Positions 27,713 through 35,424 of a stretch of 37,548 bases of DNA are shown here, piece by piece. The DNA comes from a virus: IMG/VR virus record IMGVR_UViG_3300043411_000751, positions 1-37,548 of that record; one strand, written 5' to 3'. The notes under the pieces were generated by a model that was given only the letters and a program-made list of their open reading frames with translations, ran no database searches and was not told where the DNA came from. Made by a program: the position numbers and the translations under genes. The first letter of the stretch is position 1; every line of letters starts with the position of its first letter.

Positions 27713-28681
27713 TTAGCGAACGCGGCCACTTTCGATGTCATCTAATAGGTGCTTGGTAGCCTCTTTAATATTCCTGGCTTTTGATGGTGGAGTTGAAGGT
27801 ACTCCGCCGCCCGCACCCATGTCCTGACCTCGGTCAGCTGCCGCTTTCTGTTTTTCGATTTGGGTGCGGTATCTCTCGGCATAACGCTTTTCGATACGTT
27901 CATGCTCCGACTTAAAGAGTTTCTCGAGGTCACCTTGTGAAAATCGCTTCCCACTGGCTTCGAGTTGCTCGGATAAGTACGCAGCTTTCGCGTTCACGAT
28001 TTCCGGGTCGGCTTCAGGATATTTCTTCCCGAAGTCGTCAAACCACTTATCTAACTGAGCCTCAGTCTTAGCGAGGTTAGCTTCCTGCACCCTTTGATCG
28101 ATGCCGGACTTCCAACCCGTTAATTCTTCAATTTGCTTTAAGGCAGTTTGAAGCTGTTGCTCAAGACCCGTGATTTTTTCCGTCTCAAACGTGTTCGCGG
28201 TATCAAATTCGTTAGGCCTTTGAGGTTCGTCATCCCGCTTCGAGGGAAGGCGATTGAGCACACTCTCTGCAATTTTGACGAATTGCGCGGGGTATACTTT
28301 TCTCATCTCCCCAAGCAGCGCAGGATTCGCCACAACTTTTTCCAAGTCGTACTCAAAGTTTTCGGAATACTTCCGAATCTCTGCGACCTGGGAAACCTTG
28401 CGGGTGTAATCCTCGTGCCTTAGTCGGTCGCTTTCCAACTCTTTTAGAGTTAGTTCGCGGCCCTTCCAGCGGAACTTTTCCAGCTTATCGAGGTCGACTA
28501 ACTCGGGCTTCGCGTCTGGCGACGGCTTATCGAGATTATCCGACTCGGGCTTTTCGGGTGTTCCAGTATTACCAACCTCGGGCGCCTTATCTGTGGCTCC
28601 ACCGCCTGGACTAACTTCAGGGGCGCTGTCGGTTGATGAAAGTTTCTCGTCTAGGTTAACCCCTAAGAAGGGTTGAGACAT
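27713..28681 (-). CDS. Scaffold protein
   Basis: A 322-residue charged protein, mostly helix, with a disordered acidic N-terminus (residues 1..60 rich in Asp, Glu, Pro, Ser, Lys), a long coiled-coil middle (TEKITGLEQQLQTALKQIEE), and a helical C-terminus with KHLLDDIESGRVR that would touch capsid subunits. Position between portal and major capsid genes and the composition are those of phage scaffolds. GAGGAAATATT precedes ATG 28681. Confidence 0.8.
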   Translation of the reverse strand: MSQPFLGVNLDEKLSSTDSAPEVSPGGGATDKAPEVGNTGTPEKPESDNLDKPSPDAKPELVDLDKLEKFRWKGRELTLKELESDRLRHEDYTRKVSQVAEIRKYSENFEYDLEKVVANPALLGEMRKVYPAQFVKIAESVLNRLPSKRDDEPQRPNEFDTANTFETEKITGLEQQLQTALKQIEELTGWKSGIDQRVQEANLAKTEAQLDKWFDDFGKKYPEADPEIVNAKAAYLSEQLEASGKRFSQGDLEKLFKSEHERIEKRYAERYRTQIEKQKAAADRGQDMGAGGGVPSTPPSKARNIKEATKHLLDDIESGRVR

Positions 28682-28695
28682 AATATTTCCTCGGG

Positions 28696-28968
28696 CTATT
28701 TTTTAGCGCGAGAGAGTAGGGAATTTCTGCCGAGCATCTGCATCAGCATCTCTTTATCCATTTCGGCATCCTCGTGAACGTCTGCACCCTCTTCTTTTGC
28801 TTCAGGTGCGAGACCTAACTCTTCTGCCTCGGCAGCTTCGTCCACTTCGGATTCTTCCCCAACCCCTTGCGGTGTAGTCATATTTAAAGGGGTTTCATCG
28901 CCCAAGACAATCGCAATATCGACTCCACGGCCTTTGCGACGCTTCAAAGCTTCATTCATCATTTCCAT
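28696..28968 (-). CDS. Small acidic protein between portal and scaffold
   Basis: A 90-residue protein: ALKRRKGRGVDIAIVLGDET, then a stretch very rich in Glu, Asp and Ala, then helical MDKEMLMQMLGRNSLLSRAKK. A short protein with a basic start, IxIVLG motif and acidic middle often follows portal genes in related phages. It might be a DNA-mimic or assembly chaperone; unproven. The start has only a distant AAGGA. Confidence 0.65.
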   Translation of the reverse strand: MEMMNEALKRRKGRGVDIAIVLGDETPLNMTTPQGVGEESEVDEAAEAEELGLAPEAKEEGADVHEDAEMDKEMLMQMLGRNSLLSRAKK

Positions 28969-28976
28969 AAGCTATA

Positions 28977-31067
28977 TTATCCTTGTGCAATAGGTTGATC
29001 TTCCGTCATTCCGGCTTCGGGCGCAATAGGCGCTTCACCTTGTGGCGGCGGTGCGACTTCGTTTTCCATTTCGGCTTCGTTAATCGCGCCTTCTAAATTC
29101 ATCGGTGCTTGTGGCGGCATCGCGACTTGTGGATTCGTGATGCGAGCCTGCCATTCTAAATGCGCGTCCATGACCCGAAGGAATGCTTCCTTTTGCTCGG
29201 GTGCTAGCTCTTCGTATTTCTCGCTCTTACGGTATTCGTTTAAATCCATGAGAAATAGGACATGGTCGTCGTACTGCGAGACGGTGGAAGCTGCGGTTTC
29301 CGTCGTGATGACACCTTTTTCGATGTCGGAAATCATTTTCTTAATCTGGCCCTTAGTCGACGAGTATTGCGTCCACATTCCCGACGTGTCGCCAAATTCT
29401 AATTGCTGCATGACCTTCATACGAAGCGCCGGGTCGCCGGGGTTTCCTAAGAGGCCAAGTTGATAGGTATTGAGGATGTCTTGACGGCGAAGTGAACGAG
29501 ACGTGGGAACGGAGCTACCCCGGATGACCAAACAGGCAGTGTTGCCTTTCAAATCCTCACCGGAATAATAACGCACGGCGAAGTTTCCTTGCTCATCTTT
29601 TTTACGAATAGCGCGCTTCGTTTTATAAAAGCGTTCGATGTGCTTAAGAATCAACGTGCCGAGTCTCGCGTAAGCGTGCTCGTGTTGTTCGATCTCGATA
29701 CCGATTCGCGTCTCATCTTGTTCGAGAATGAGCTGCATTCCGATAGCGGGCATCGAGGGTTGTACAATCCCTCTCGACACTTCCGACAAACCAAACACCT
29801 GCGCGATGTCGTTTTCTAACGCTTCGGTTTCCTTGTAGGCGTATTCAGGAATAAGCGGTATCTGCATCGCGTGTGGCTCACCGGCATTAGGCACCACATC
29901 GTATTCGACGACTTCGCCGTTTTGATCATTCAACGCCTCTTTCATGAGGCCGTGCTGGCGAGCGGCGATGAATTTACCGGCTAGCATCTTACGCACCCAC
30001 TCACCGCGACGAGTAAGGGTGGCATTGTATTGGTCCTGCAAAGGACGAGCGTGCGTGATACAGGATTCAGAATAAAACTTTCCGCCGATTTGGATGTCGT
30101 CGAATTTAGCGAACGGGAATTCCCCGACTGCCATCTCGTCGTCTTTCAGTAAGACGCCGTTTGCGATAATGATATGCCGCCCGTTCGGGTGCTTCATCGT
30201 GGCGCGCTCGTAGTACGAAATCTCAATCGCACTATTCTTTCCGCCGCCGTTCCAAGCGCCCGTCCCCGTCGTGTAGCCGTTGGCGCTATTCACACGCGCT
30301 TCGTATTGAAGCGACTGCAACCACGGGTCTTCTTGCTTTACTAATTCGCCGCGCTTGTAGTGACTTCGGAAATATTCGAGAGGCCGAATCTTAGCGTGAA
30401 TAACGTAGGCCGCTTCCTCGAGAGTTTGCGCGAGTGGGTCAACGAACACCTCAAACGCCGATACGACATCAACGCGGCATTCCCCTTCGTATCCTTGGAA
30501 TTTGCTAGTGACCGGGTCTATCATCTTCTCGCCCGACATCGCGTCGTGAGAGACCTTCATGTAGGCGTGACCGCATTGCTGCATCCACATAATCATAGGC
30601 AGACGCTTGCGGTTAATTTCCTGGCGATGCCAGTGGTCGACCAAAATATCTAAACCTAAGAGGGCACCTTCTTTATCCTCTTCGCTTTGCGAGTTTGGGA
30701 CGGTTTCAAACCGTGGCGGCGTTTTACATAGTCGTGCAGCGCGATTCTGAGCCATGGGCAAAAGCTTATTAGCATGCACGCGATTACGAGACAGGTAAGG
30801 ACTGCGGTTAGAATTAGGTTGGTAGCTGCGAGTGCGAGTGTCATAGAAAATCCCGTCAAACCCCATGAGATACGCGATATTCGTCATCCAAATACCTTCG
30901 TATCCGATGCGATTGGCGTTAGTGCGCACCTCGTCTAACTTACGCCGGATATAACCGACCAAATCCTTCTCATCGTTTGACTGGTCCTCGACCGACTTCG
31001 GCTCTTCGTCGGGAGCGCCAGAAACGTCTCGTGTCAGCTTTTCTCGGATTTGATCAAATATTCCCAT
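28977..31067 (-). CDS. Portal protein (P22 type)
   Basis: A 696-residue protein with the usual order of portals of short-tailed phages: charged N-terminus, RNRVHANKLLPMAQNRAARLCKTPPRFETVP (here in part), MIMWMQQCGHAYMKVSHDAM, DVVSAFEVFVDPLAQTLEEA, a stretch FDDIQIGGKFYSESCITHAR, then long helices GLSEVSRGIVQPSMPAIGMQ and the crown region. It forms the dodecameric ring through which DNA enters and leaves. It follows the terminase nuclease gene after two small genes. No clear ribosome-binding site at ATG 31067, so translation may be coupled. Confidence 0.85.
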   Translation of the reverse strand: MGIFDQIREKLTRDVSGAPDEEPKSVEDQSNDEKDLVGYIRRKLDEVRTNANRIGYEGIWMTNIAYLMGFDGIFYDTRTRSYQPNSNRSPYLSRNRVHANKLLPMAQNRAARLCKTPPRFETVPNSQSEEDKEGALLGLDILVDHWHRQEINRKRLPMIMWMQQCGHAYMKVSHDAMSGEKMIDPVTSKFQGYEGECRVDVVSAFEVFVDPLAQTLEEAAYVIHAKIRPLEYFRSHYKRGELVKQEDPWLQSLQYEARVNSANGYTTGTGAWNGGGKNSAIEISYYERATMKHPNGRHIIIANGVLLKDDEMAVGEFPFAKFDDIQIGGKFYSESCITHARPLQDQYNATLTRRGEWVRKMLAGKFIAARQHGLMKEALNDQNGEVVEYDVVPNAGEPHAMQIPLIPEYAYKETEALENDIAQVFGLSEVSRGIVQPSMPAIGMQLILEQDETRIGIEIEQHEHAYARLGTLILKHIERFYKTKRAIRKKDEQGNFAVRYYSGEDLKGNTACLVIRGSSVPTSRSLRRQDILNTYQLGLLGNPGDPALRMKVMQQLEFGDTSGMWTQYSSTKGQIKKMISDIEKGVITTETAASTVSQYDDHVLFLMDLNEYRKSEKYEELAPEQKEAFLRVMDAHLEWQARITNPQVAMPPQAPMNLEGAINEAEMENEVAPPPQGEAPIAPEAGMTEDQPIAQG

Positions 31068-31073
31068 GCGCGG

Positions 31074-31307
31074 TTAGGGTAACTGAAAGTTTTGTAGAAC
31101 GCTCATATCTTCTGGGTATGGCAACGGCTCTTGATGCTTCGGTGCAGCTTTCGGCGGGTCAATCGTTCGCTTGTAGTCGGAGAAATCCCGCGACATGAGC
31201 TTGTCTATAAGCTTTTGGATTTGGCTCGTGTAGAAATATTGCTGCCAAACGACTATAGCGCACAGTAATACCGTCACCACAACCATCGTCTTAATACCGA
31301 TGTCCAC
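31074..31307 (-). CDS. Small membrane protein before the portal gene
   Basis: One hydrophobic helix near the N-terminus (TMVVVTVLLCAIVVWQQYF), then a charged helical part and a Pro-rich end (PPKAAPKHQEPLPYPEDM). I start it at GTG 31307, after AAAAGG; TTG 31325 is an alternative. The plan (anchor plus external tail) is shared with spanins and with small membrane anchors of virion assembly. Overlaps the preceding gene by 17 bases. Confidence 0.6.
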   Translation of the reverse strand: MDIGIKTMVVVTVLLCAIVVWQQYFYTSQIQKLIDKLMSRDFSDYKRTIDPPKAAPKHQEPLPYPEDMSVLQNFQLP

Positions 31308-31623
31308 CGAACACCTTTTCTTCAATCGTCATACGTTCCATGCGTTTGGCTTGCTCTTTTTTGCCCGCTTCAAACACTTTTACGTCGTGATAAATGAAGT
31401 AGTAGGACTTCTCCCACGCTTTCATTCCCGCTTTGTTGAAATGCTTAATCACTTTCAAGTCGGCTTCCACTTCGGGATGCGATTCGCCCTCGGCGGCGCC
31501 ATTCGACAGAGCGATAGACACATCGTCTAAGAATTTATTTAACTCGTCGCGGGTGAGCGATTGCTCACCGTTATTCTCTTGGATTTCCCTTCCCAAGCTT
31601 GTTTGCGATGTACCACTTTTCAT
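31291..31623 (-). CDS. Small helical protein overlapping the end of the nuclease gene
   Basis: A 110-residue helical acidic protein from ATG 31623, overlapping the terminase nuclease gene by 53 bases. SLTRDELNKFLDDVSIALSN, then HPEVEADLKVIKHFNKAG, YYFIYHDVKVFEAGKKEQAK (mixed charge) and a C-terminus EEKVFGGHRY. No family recognised. The start is uncertain because no good ribosome-binding site is seen; downstream TTG codons are possible. Confidence 0.6.
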   Translation of the reverse strand: MKSGTSQTSLGREIQENNGEQSLTRDELNKFLDDVSIALSNGAAEGESHPEVEADLKVIKHFNKAGMKAWEKSYYFIYHDVKVFEAGKKEQAKRMERMTIEEKVFGGHRY

Positions 31624-32362
31624 AGTCGACGTCGGCGGGCGTTGGCTCACGAAACACTTTCCTTTCGATTGGATACGTCACGATAGCGTCCAAGCTGGCT
31701 AGCGCATCTAAAATATCGTCATGCGCTCCGCGTGGGAACGTATCGTATTCTCTTTCAAAATCAGCGAGCCCTTGGGCCAGCATGATTGTTCCCATTTCAA
31801 AACGAGGGACTAAGCTGAGGATACGCATTTCTTTCGTCTTGTCAGTGCCGAGATTCACGCCGGTCACTGGAATATGCTTATTCCTTCGCTTCATTTCCTC
31901 GTGGGCAAAATGGATTATAGCTTTTTGAAATGCGACTGTCTCGACGCCAATCATCTGAGTTTTATAGCTCTCGGCTATTTTAAATAGCAGATCGATGAGT
32001 TGAGACGGATTCATGCGGCGGCGGAAGGCGTTTACGACATACCAGTTTTGTTGCGTGTCGACCGATACAATGACCACGCCGGTATAGTCCGCAGTGTCGG
32101 CTTCCGAGATTGCCGGGTCGATGAATGCGAAGGTGAGGACGTTTTTAGGTAGCTCCGCGTAATAGCGACGCCAGTGTTTTTTGAAAGTCTGCAAGCCGTC
32201 GGGGATGCAGACATTTAAATATTGGTTTGAATAGAGGTAAGGCCCCATCGTGCGACGGGCCGATTCAAGAAACTGATAAGAGAGTCGCTCGGGGAAAAGT
32301 AGAGTGCCGTCGTCCTCTATCGCCTTTCGGTAACAAACGGACCACTCGGGGTTAACTCGCAT
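31571..32362 (-). CDS. terL-C: Large terminase, nuclease subunit (split gene, C-terminal half)
   Basis: A 263-residue protein equal to the second half of an ordinary large terminase. The RNase H-like active site is intact: Asp82 in FAFIDPA with Asp92 in TADYTG, Glu141 in GVETVAF and Asp215/Asp216/Asp219 in GAHDDILDA. The opening (PEWSVCYRKAIEDDGTLLFP, then RRTMGPYLYSNQYL) is the linker segment that normally follows the ATPase domain without interruption. The ATPase is a separate gene 3.1 kb upstream (35425..36147). It starts at ATG 32362, sharing a base with the stop of the gene before it. It would cut concatemeric DNA at packaging; it must find the ATPase by non-covalent contact. Confidence 0.9.
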   Translation of the reverse strand: MRVNPEWSVCYRKAIEDDGTLLFPERLSYQFLESARRTMGPYLYSNQYLNVCIPDGLQTFKKHWRRYYAELPKNVLTFAFIDPAISEADTADYTGVVIVSVDTQQNWYVVNAFRRRMNPSQLIDLLFKIAESYKTQMIGVETVAFQKAIIHFAHEEMKRRNKHIPVTGVNLGTDKTKEMRILSLVPRFEMGTIMLAQGLADFEREYDTFPRGAHDDILDALASLDAIVTYPIERKVFREPTPADVDYEKWYIANKLGKGNPRE

Positions 32363-32718
32363 TAAATATTAGAGTCGTATCCTGGCGACAGACCCTTCAC
32401 ATACTGCATGGTCGCTGTCGCGCCAATTGCTCCGATGTAGTATCGGGCAGCGCCGTTGTAGTTAAGCGGCGTGTTCCCAATCACGTAGTAAGCGCCCTGA
32501 GCATACCGAGCGGCGAGTGTCGCGCCCGTGTAAGTCATGCCGTACAAACCGTTGTACGCATTCGGTGCCTTCATGAGGATAAGCGTTCCGCCTGCAACGT
32601 ATTGGATGCTTCCGCCGACGGTGTAGGCCGGGTCGTTTACGAGAATTGATAACGTAATACCTGGGGGAATGTGTGTAACCCCGACATCAAACCCTGTGCA
32701 ATCCCAATCACGTGACAT
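32362..32718 (-). CDS. Small beta-rich protein, possible virion surface protein
   Basis: A 118-residue Gly/Ala/Tyr-rich protein with strand-like segments: THIPPGITLSILV, VGGSIQYVAGGTLILM, YGMTYTGATLAARYAQGAYY, and IGAIGATATMQYVKG. It looks like a small structural or fibre-type protein. GGGGGATTC before ATG 32718 gives strong translation, and the stop overlaps the start of the nuclease half. It is part of the block separating the terminase halves. Confidence 0.6.
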   Translation of the reverse strand: MSRDWDCTGFDVGVTHIPPGITLSILVNDPAYTVGGSIQYVAGGTLILMKAPNAYNGLYGMTYTGATLAARYAQGAYYVIGNTPLNYNGAARYYIGAIGATATMQYVKGLSPGYDSNI

Positions 32719-32745
32719 AGCGAATCCCCCTTGAAGGATATGATA

Positions 32746-33408
32746 CTAAAGTATTACCCCGCGAACGAGTATCTTAAAGATGCGGCTATCAGCGTGGTCC
32801 TTATATTTCTCTGAGAAATATTGCTTATTCCAATCGAAGTTAGCTTTGTGGTCTGGCTTTTCGTAGTGAGTCATTCCGATCTTGTGATGCACGACGCTTT
32901 TGTAACTGCGGTACATTTTCCGGCCTTGCAGATAGTTCCGCATGATTAGGTCGGAGTCGTCCCAGCTTCCCGGCTTATAAGCCTCGTCAAACCATGCTTC
33001 GGCTTTCGGTACCATCGCCACACTAAACCAAATGCCCTCTTCGATTTTATTCTGCTTAGGGTGTGCGAATTGATCCGTCGCTAGTGTTGCCATGCCGCAG
33101 TCAGAGATTTTGAAGCACTCGAGTAGGTGCTCTAACCAACCATCGTCCACAATCACGTCGTTAGTCAGCAATACGACCTTATCGCCCGACGCGCAGTAAA
33201 ACCCACGGTTAATCGACTTCGTTGCGGTTGTTTTCTTCGACTCATGAATGTAGGTGTCGGCAACGCTTGCGAAGTAATTAGTCAGTGTCTCAACGACGAC
33301 TAGCTCAAAATCGAGCTCGGTTTTCTCCCGCGCATTGCGAATGCATTCGTTAGTCGTTTGCAATTGCGTGTCATTGCTAATCAGAGTTGGGACGACGACG
33401 GAAATCAT
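32746..33408 (-). CDS. GT2 family glycosyltransferase
   Basis: A 220-residue GT-A fold transferase: ISVVVPTLISNDTQLQTTNE, then FELVVVETLT, ATKSINRGFYCASGDKVVLL and the aspartate motif TNDV/DDGWLEHLLE; later GSWDDSDLIMRNYLQGRKMY carries the acidic catalytic region. It is short, single-domain and soluble. With the SDR gene upstream and the big fusion enzyme at 23346..25490 it forms part of a sugar-handling set. Acceptor and sugar are unknown. The gene overlaps the upstream gene by four bases. Confidence 0.8.
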   Translation of the reverse strand: MISVVVPTLISNDTQLQTTNECIRNAREKTELDFELVVVETLTNYFASVADTYIHESKKTTATKSINRGFYCASGDKVVLLTNDVIVDDGWLEHLLECFKISDCGMATLATDQFAHPKQNKIEEGIWFSVAMVPKAEAWFDEAYKPGSWDDSDLIMRNYLQGRKMYRSYKSVVHHKIGMTHYEKPDHKANFDWNKQYFSEKYKDHADSRIFKILVRGVIL

Positions 33409-33674
33409 ACGACGCCATCGACGGGTTGGTATGTTTTCTCAAAAATATCCGGCTTACAGGGATAAAACTCACCGTTTAGCCCTTTGATTATCCAATCACC
33501 CAGGCAAGCGGTCATAAAGCCTTCTAGCGTGTGGATACGAAGGGCTTCGCCGGGGTCTAACGGATTCCACGACCATAGATTTCCAGGCATAAACTCGAGC
33601 ATCTCATCAGCGTTGCCAGTCCATTGCAAAGCCTCTTTGATTACCGGTCTCATCTGAAAAAACTTAGGCTTCAA
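33405..33674 (-). CDS. Common phage protein of the QWTG ... EFYPCKPDIFEKTY family
   Basis: About 89 residues. KEALQWTGNADEMLEFMPG, then LRIHTLEGFMTACLGDWIIK and GEFYPCKPDIFEKTYQPV. This motif set is one of the most widespread among small proteins of tailed phages, yet no function is assigned. I start at TTG 33674, which overlaps the SDR stop as TTGA and lies seven bases after GGAAGG; a longer start at 33692 is less well supported. Confidence 0.8.
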   Translation of the reverse strand: MKPKFFQMRPVIKEALQWTGNADEMLEFMPGNLWSWNPLDPGEALRIHTLEGFMTACLGDWIIKGLNGEFYPCKPDIFEKTYQPVDGVV

Positions 33675-34627
33675 GATATTTCCTTCCGACAATGGTCGAG
33701 TAGGTGAATCACCGTCTCATAAAACGAATACCTAGGCCGCCAACCCGTCGTCATCGTGAATCGCGTGGTGTCCGGTATCTGTAGCGTCACATCACTCGGG
33801 CGAAAGAGCGCCGGATCCGCCTCGCACTTAATCTCGACCTTGCCGTGGGCTTTCAATATATCGAGGAATTCCCCGACGCTGACCGAAGTCGTCCCGCCGA
33901 TGTTATAAACCTCGCCGGGCTCACCGTGGAGCGCCGCCGTCACATACGCTTCCATAGCGTCACGCACATCAATCACAGTGCGCAGGCTATCTAAATTCCC
34001 GTGCTTAAGGACGGTTTGTCGCCCTTCCTCGATAGCCACTATCTGCCTTGCGAATGAGGTAGCGAATAAGTCAGCGCGCCGGGGATTCACGTAGGTAAAC
34101 ATCCGTGTCCTGACGATGTGCAGTCCGTAGGCATTGAAATAGGTAAGTCCCAGTAAATCCTGAGCGACTTTGGAAACCGCATAAGGCGAGCTCGCCCGAA
34201 GCGGAGCTGACTCTTTAATCGGGACTTCGGTGGGCAATACCTGACCGTACACTTCGGATGTGGAGCACATTTGGATTTTAGGCTTAAGTCCCGCCTGCAT
34301 GATAGCGGCGAGCAGGTTAGCGGTGCCCATGACGTTGTTTTGGATGGTTGATAGCGGGGTATCGAAGGACGCCCTGACATTCGCGTAGCTTGCGAGGTGA
34401 AAAATCACATCGGGCTTCACTTTATCTAACGTATATAGCACTGAGCTATAATCGGTTAGGTCGCACTCGTGCATAATCGCTCGTACGTTCTTTAAATTTT
34501 TATGCGACGTAGTGGAATGCCAACGCGAGATGCCGTGGACGATAGTGTCGGGGAAATTGTGGTTAATGTGTTCGGCGAGGTAAGAGCCCCCGCTGCCTGC
34601 AATGCCGGTGATTAGTACGGTTTTCAC
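33671..34627 (-). CDS. Extended SDR, GDP-mannose 4,6-dehydratase-like
   Basis: A 318-residue sugar-nucleotide enzyme. The NAD(P) loop is TGIAGSGGSYLAEH (G8, G11, G14), the active site has CSTSEVYG (121..128) and Tyr149/Lys153 in PYAVSK, with LASYANVRASFDTP before it. The GSGGSYLAE opening and RPSDV near the C-terminus resemble GDP-mannose dehydratases and their reductase relatives; an NDP-hexose epimerase is the alternative. It would feed a deoxyhexose to the glycosyltransferases. It starts at GTG 34627 with no clear ribosome-binding site, within the block between the terminase halves. Confidence 0.85.
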   Translation of the reverse strand: MKTVLITGIAGSGGSYLAEHINHNFPDTIVHGISRWHSTTSHKNLKNVRAIMHECDLTDYSSVLYTLDKVKPDVIFHLASYANVRASFDTPLSTIQNNVMGTANLLAAIMQAGLKPKIQMCSTSEVYGQVLPTEVPIKESAPLRASSPYAVSKVAQDLLGLTYFNAYGLHIVRTRMFTYVNPRRADLFATSFARQIVAIEEGRQTVLKHGNLDSLRTVIDVRDAMEAYVTAALHGEPGEVYNIGGTTSVSVGEFLDILKAHGKVEIKCEADPALFRPSDVTLQIPDTTRFTMTTGWRPRYSFYETVIHLLDHCRKEIS

Positions 34628-34639
34628 GTGGGAACGGTA

Positions 34640-35095
34640 TCACTCAGGGACATTTTTGAGCAATTGCCTTTTGGCCCTTCGGATTATGGTATCGACGGCG
34701 GTGAGCGTGCATCCGTTGATGAAAGCTATTTCATTGCGCGACAAGCCCCACACAAGGTGGAGAATGAGTGTTCGGCGACACTCAGTATCAAGGCCAGAAA
34801 AAAGGTCAGCAACAATTGATAGTAGATGCGATTCGTCAGTCGCTTCGAGTGCCACGGTCGATTCGTCATAGTGATCTCCGATCTCCACGTGCTTTTTGAA
34901 GTACGACGCTTTTCCTCGGTAGCCCTGACTTCGTAAATAATCGACTACGGTGTGATAGGGGGATTGCTTTAGGCCGTATCCCTCGAAAAACTTTATCGCG
35001 GCGTGAGAGGCGGCATCCTCGGCCTCGGCATGGGGAAGTCCGAAGGCGAGCGCCGCCTTGATTATGCGGCGACGCCGTTTCTCATGGTCATCCAT
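34640..35095 (-). CDS. Sigma-70 family-like factor
   Basis: A 151-residue protein with two helical parts matching sigma regions 2 and 4. The first (ALAFGLPHAEAEDAASHAAI, then TVVDYLRSQGYRGKASYFKK) resembles region 2 with its aromatic/basic DNA-opening surface; the second (RRTLILHLVWGLSRNEIAFI, then GCTLTAVDTIIRRAKRQLLK) is a standard region-4 helix-turn-helix. Such small sigma-like proteins occur in some short-tailed phages and may direct late transcription. It follows a strong terminator, directly in the cargo between terminase halves. The ribosome-binding site is weak. Family assignment is fairly secure; a role in late promoters is inferred. Confidence 0.7.
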   Translation of the reverse strand: MDDHEKRRRRIIKAALAFGLPHAEAEDAASHAAIKFFEGYGLKQSPYHTVVDYLRSQGYRGKASYFKKHVEIGDHYDESTVALEATDESHLLSIVADLFSGLDTECRRTLILHLVWGLSRNEIAFINGCTLTAVDTIIRRAKRQLLKNVPE

Positions 35096-35113
35096 TTCCG
35101 AGCTCGAATCCGG

Positions 35114-35317
35114 TTAGTTTAATGGCTCGTCCTTTTTTCGTTTGGTGACGATTTTTAACTTCGTGCGTTTCGGCTCACCGATAGCGCGCACGATAGCGTT
35201 GTACCAACACTCAGCGCCGAGGTTGCGTTGGCCGTACTTGCCATTGCTTCGTACAATGAATTCAAACACGCCGTCCTCGTCGCCGCACCATGAGCAAACG
35301 CTAGGTTTTTCTTCCAT
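35114..35317 (-). CDS. Small zinc-knuckle protein
   Basis: A 67-residue protein from ATG 35317: KPSVCSWCGDEDGVFEFIVR, then GKYGQRNLGAECWYNAIVRA and a basic end (KRTKLKIVTKRKK). The CSWC pair and the later Cys could form a small zinc site. A longer reading from 35428 would run through the terminator and is rejected. No good ribosome-binding site. Function unknown. Confidence 0.65.
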   Translation of the reverse strand: MEEKPSVCSWCGDEDGVFEFIVRSNGKYGQRNLGAECWYNAIVRAIGEPKRTKLKIVTKRKKDEPLN

Positions 35318-35347
35318 GCGATGAGGGTAACTGGAAAGCGACGGGTC

Positions 35348-35382
35348 AAAAAAGAAAAACCCGCCGAAACCATTCCGGCGGG
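35348..35382 (-). terminator. Rho-independent terminator after the terminase ATPase gene
   Basis: On the minus strand a perfect 7-bp GC stem CCCGCCG/CGGCGGG with a 9-base loop is followed by TTTTTCTTTTTT. It lies 43 bases after the ATPase stop codon, so the nuclease gene 3 kb further on is cut off from the small terminase/ATPase transcript unless an antiterminator or a second promoter is used. Confidence 0.85.
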
Positions 35383-35424
35383 CCTTGGGTACCAAATGGT
35401 TGGTCCAAATAGGACTTTCCGGCC

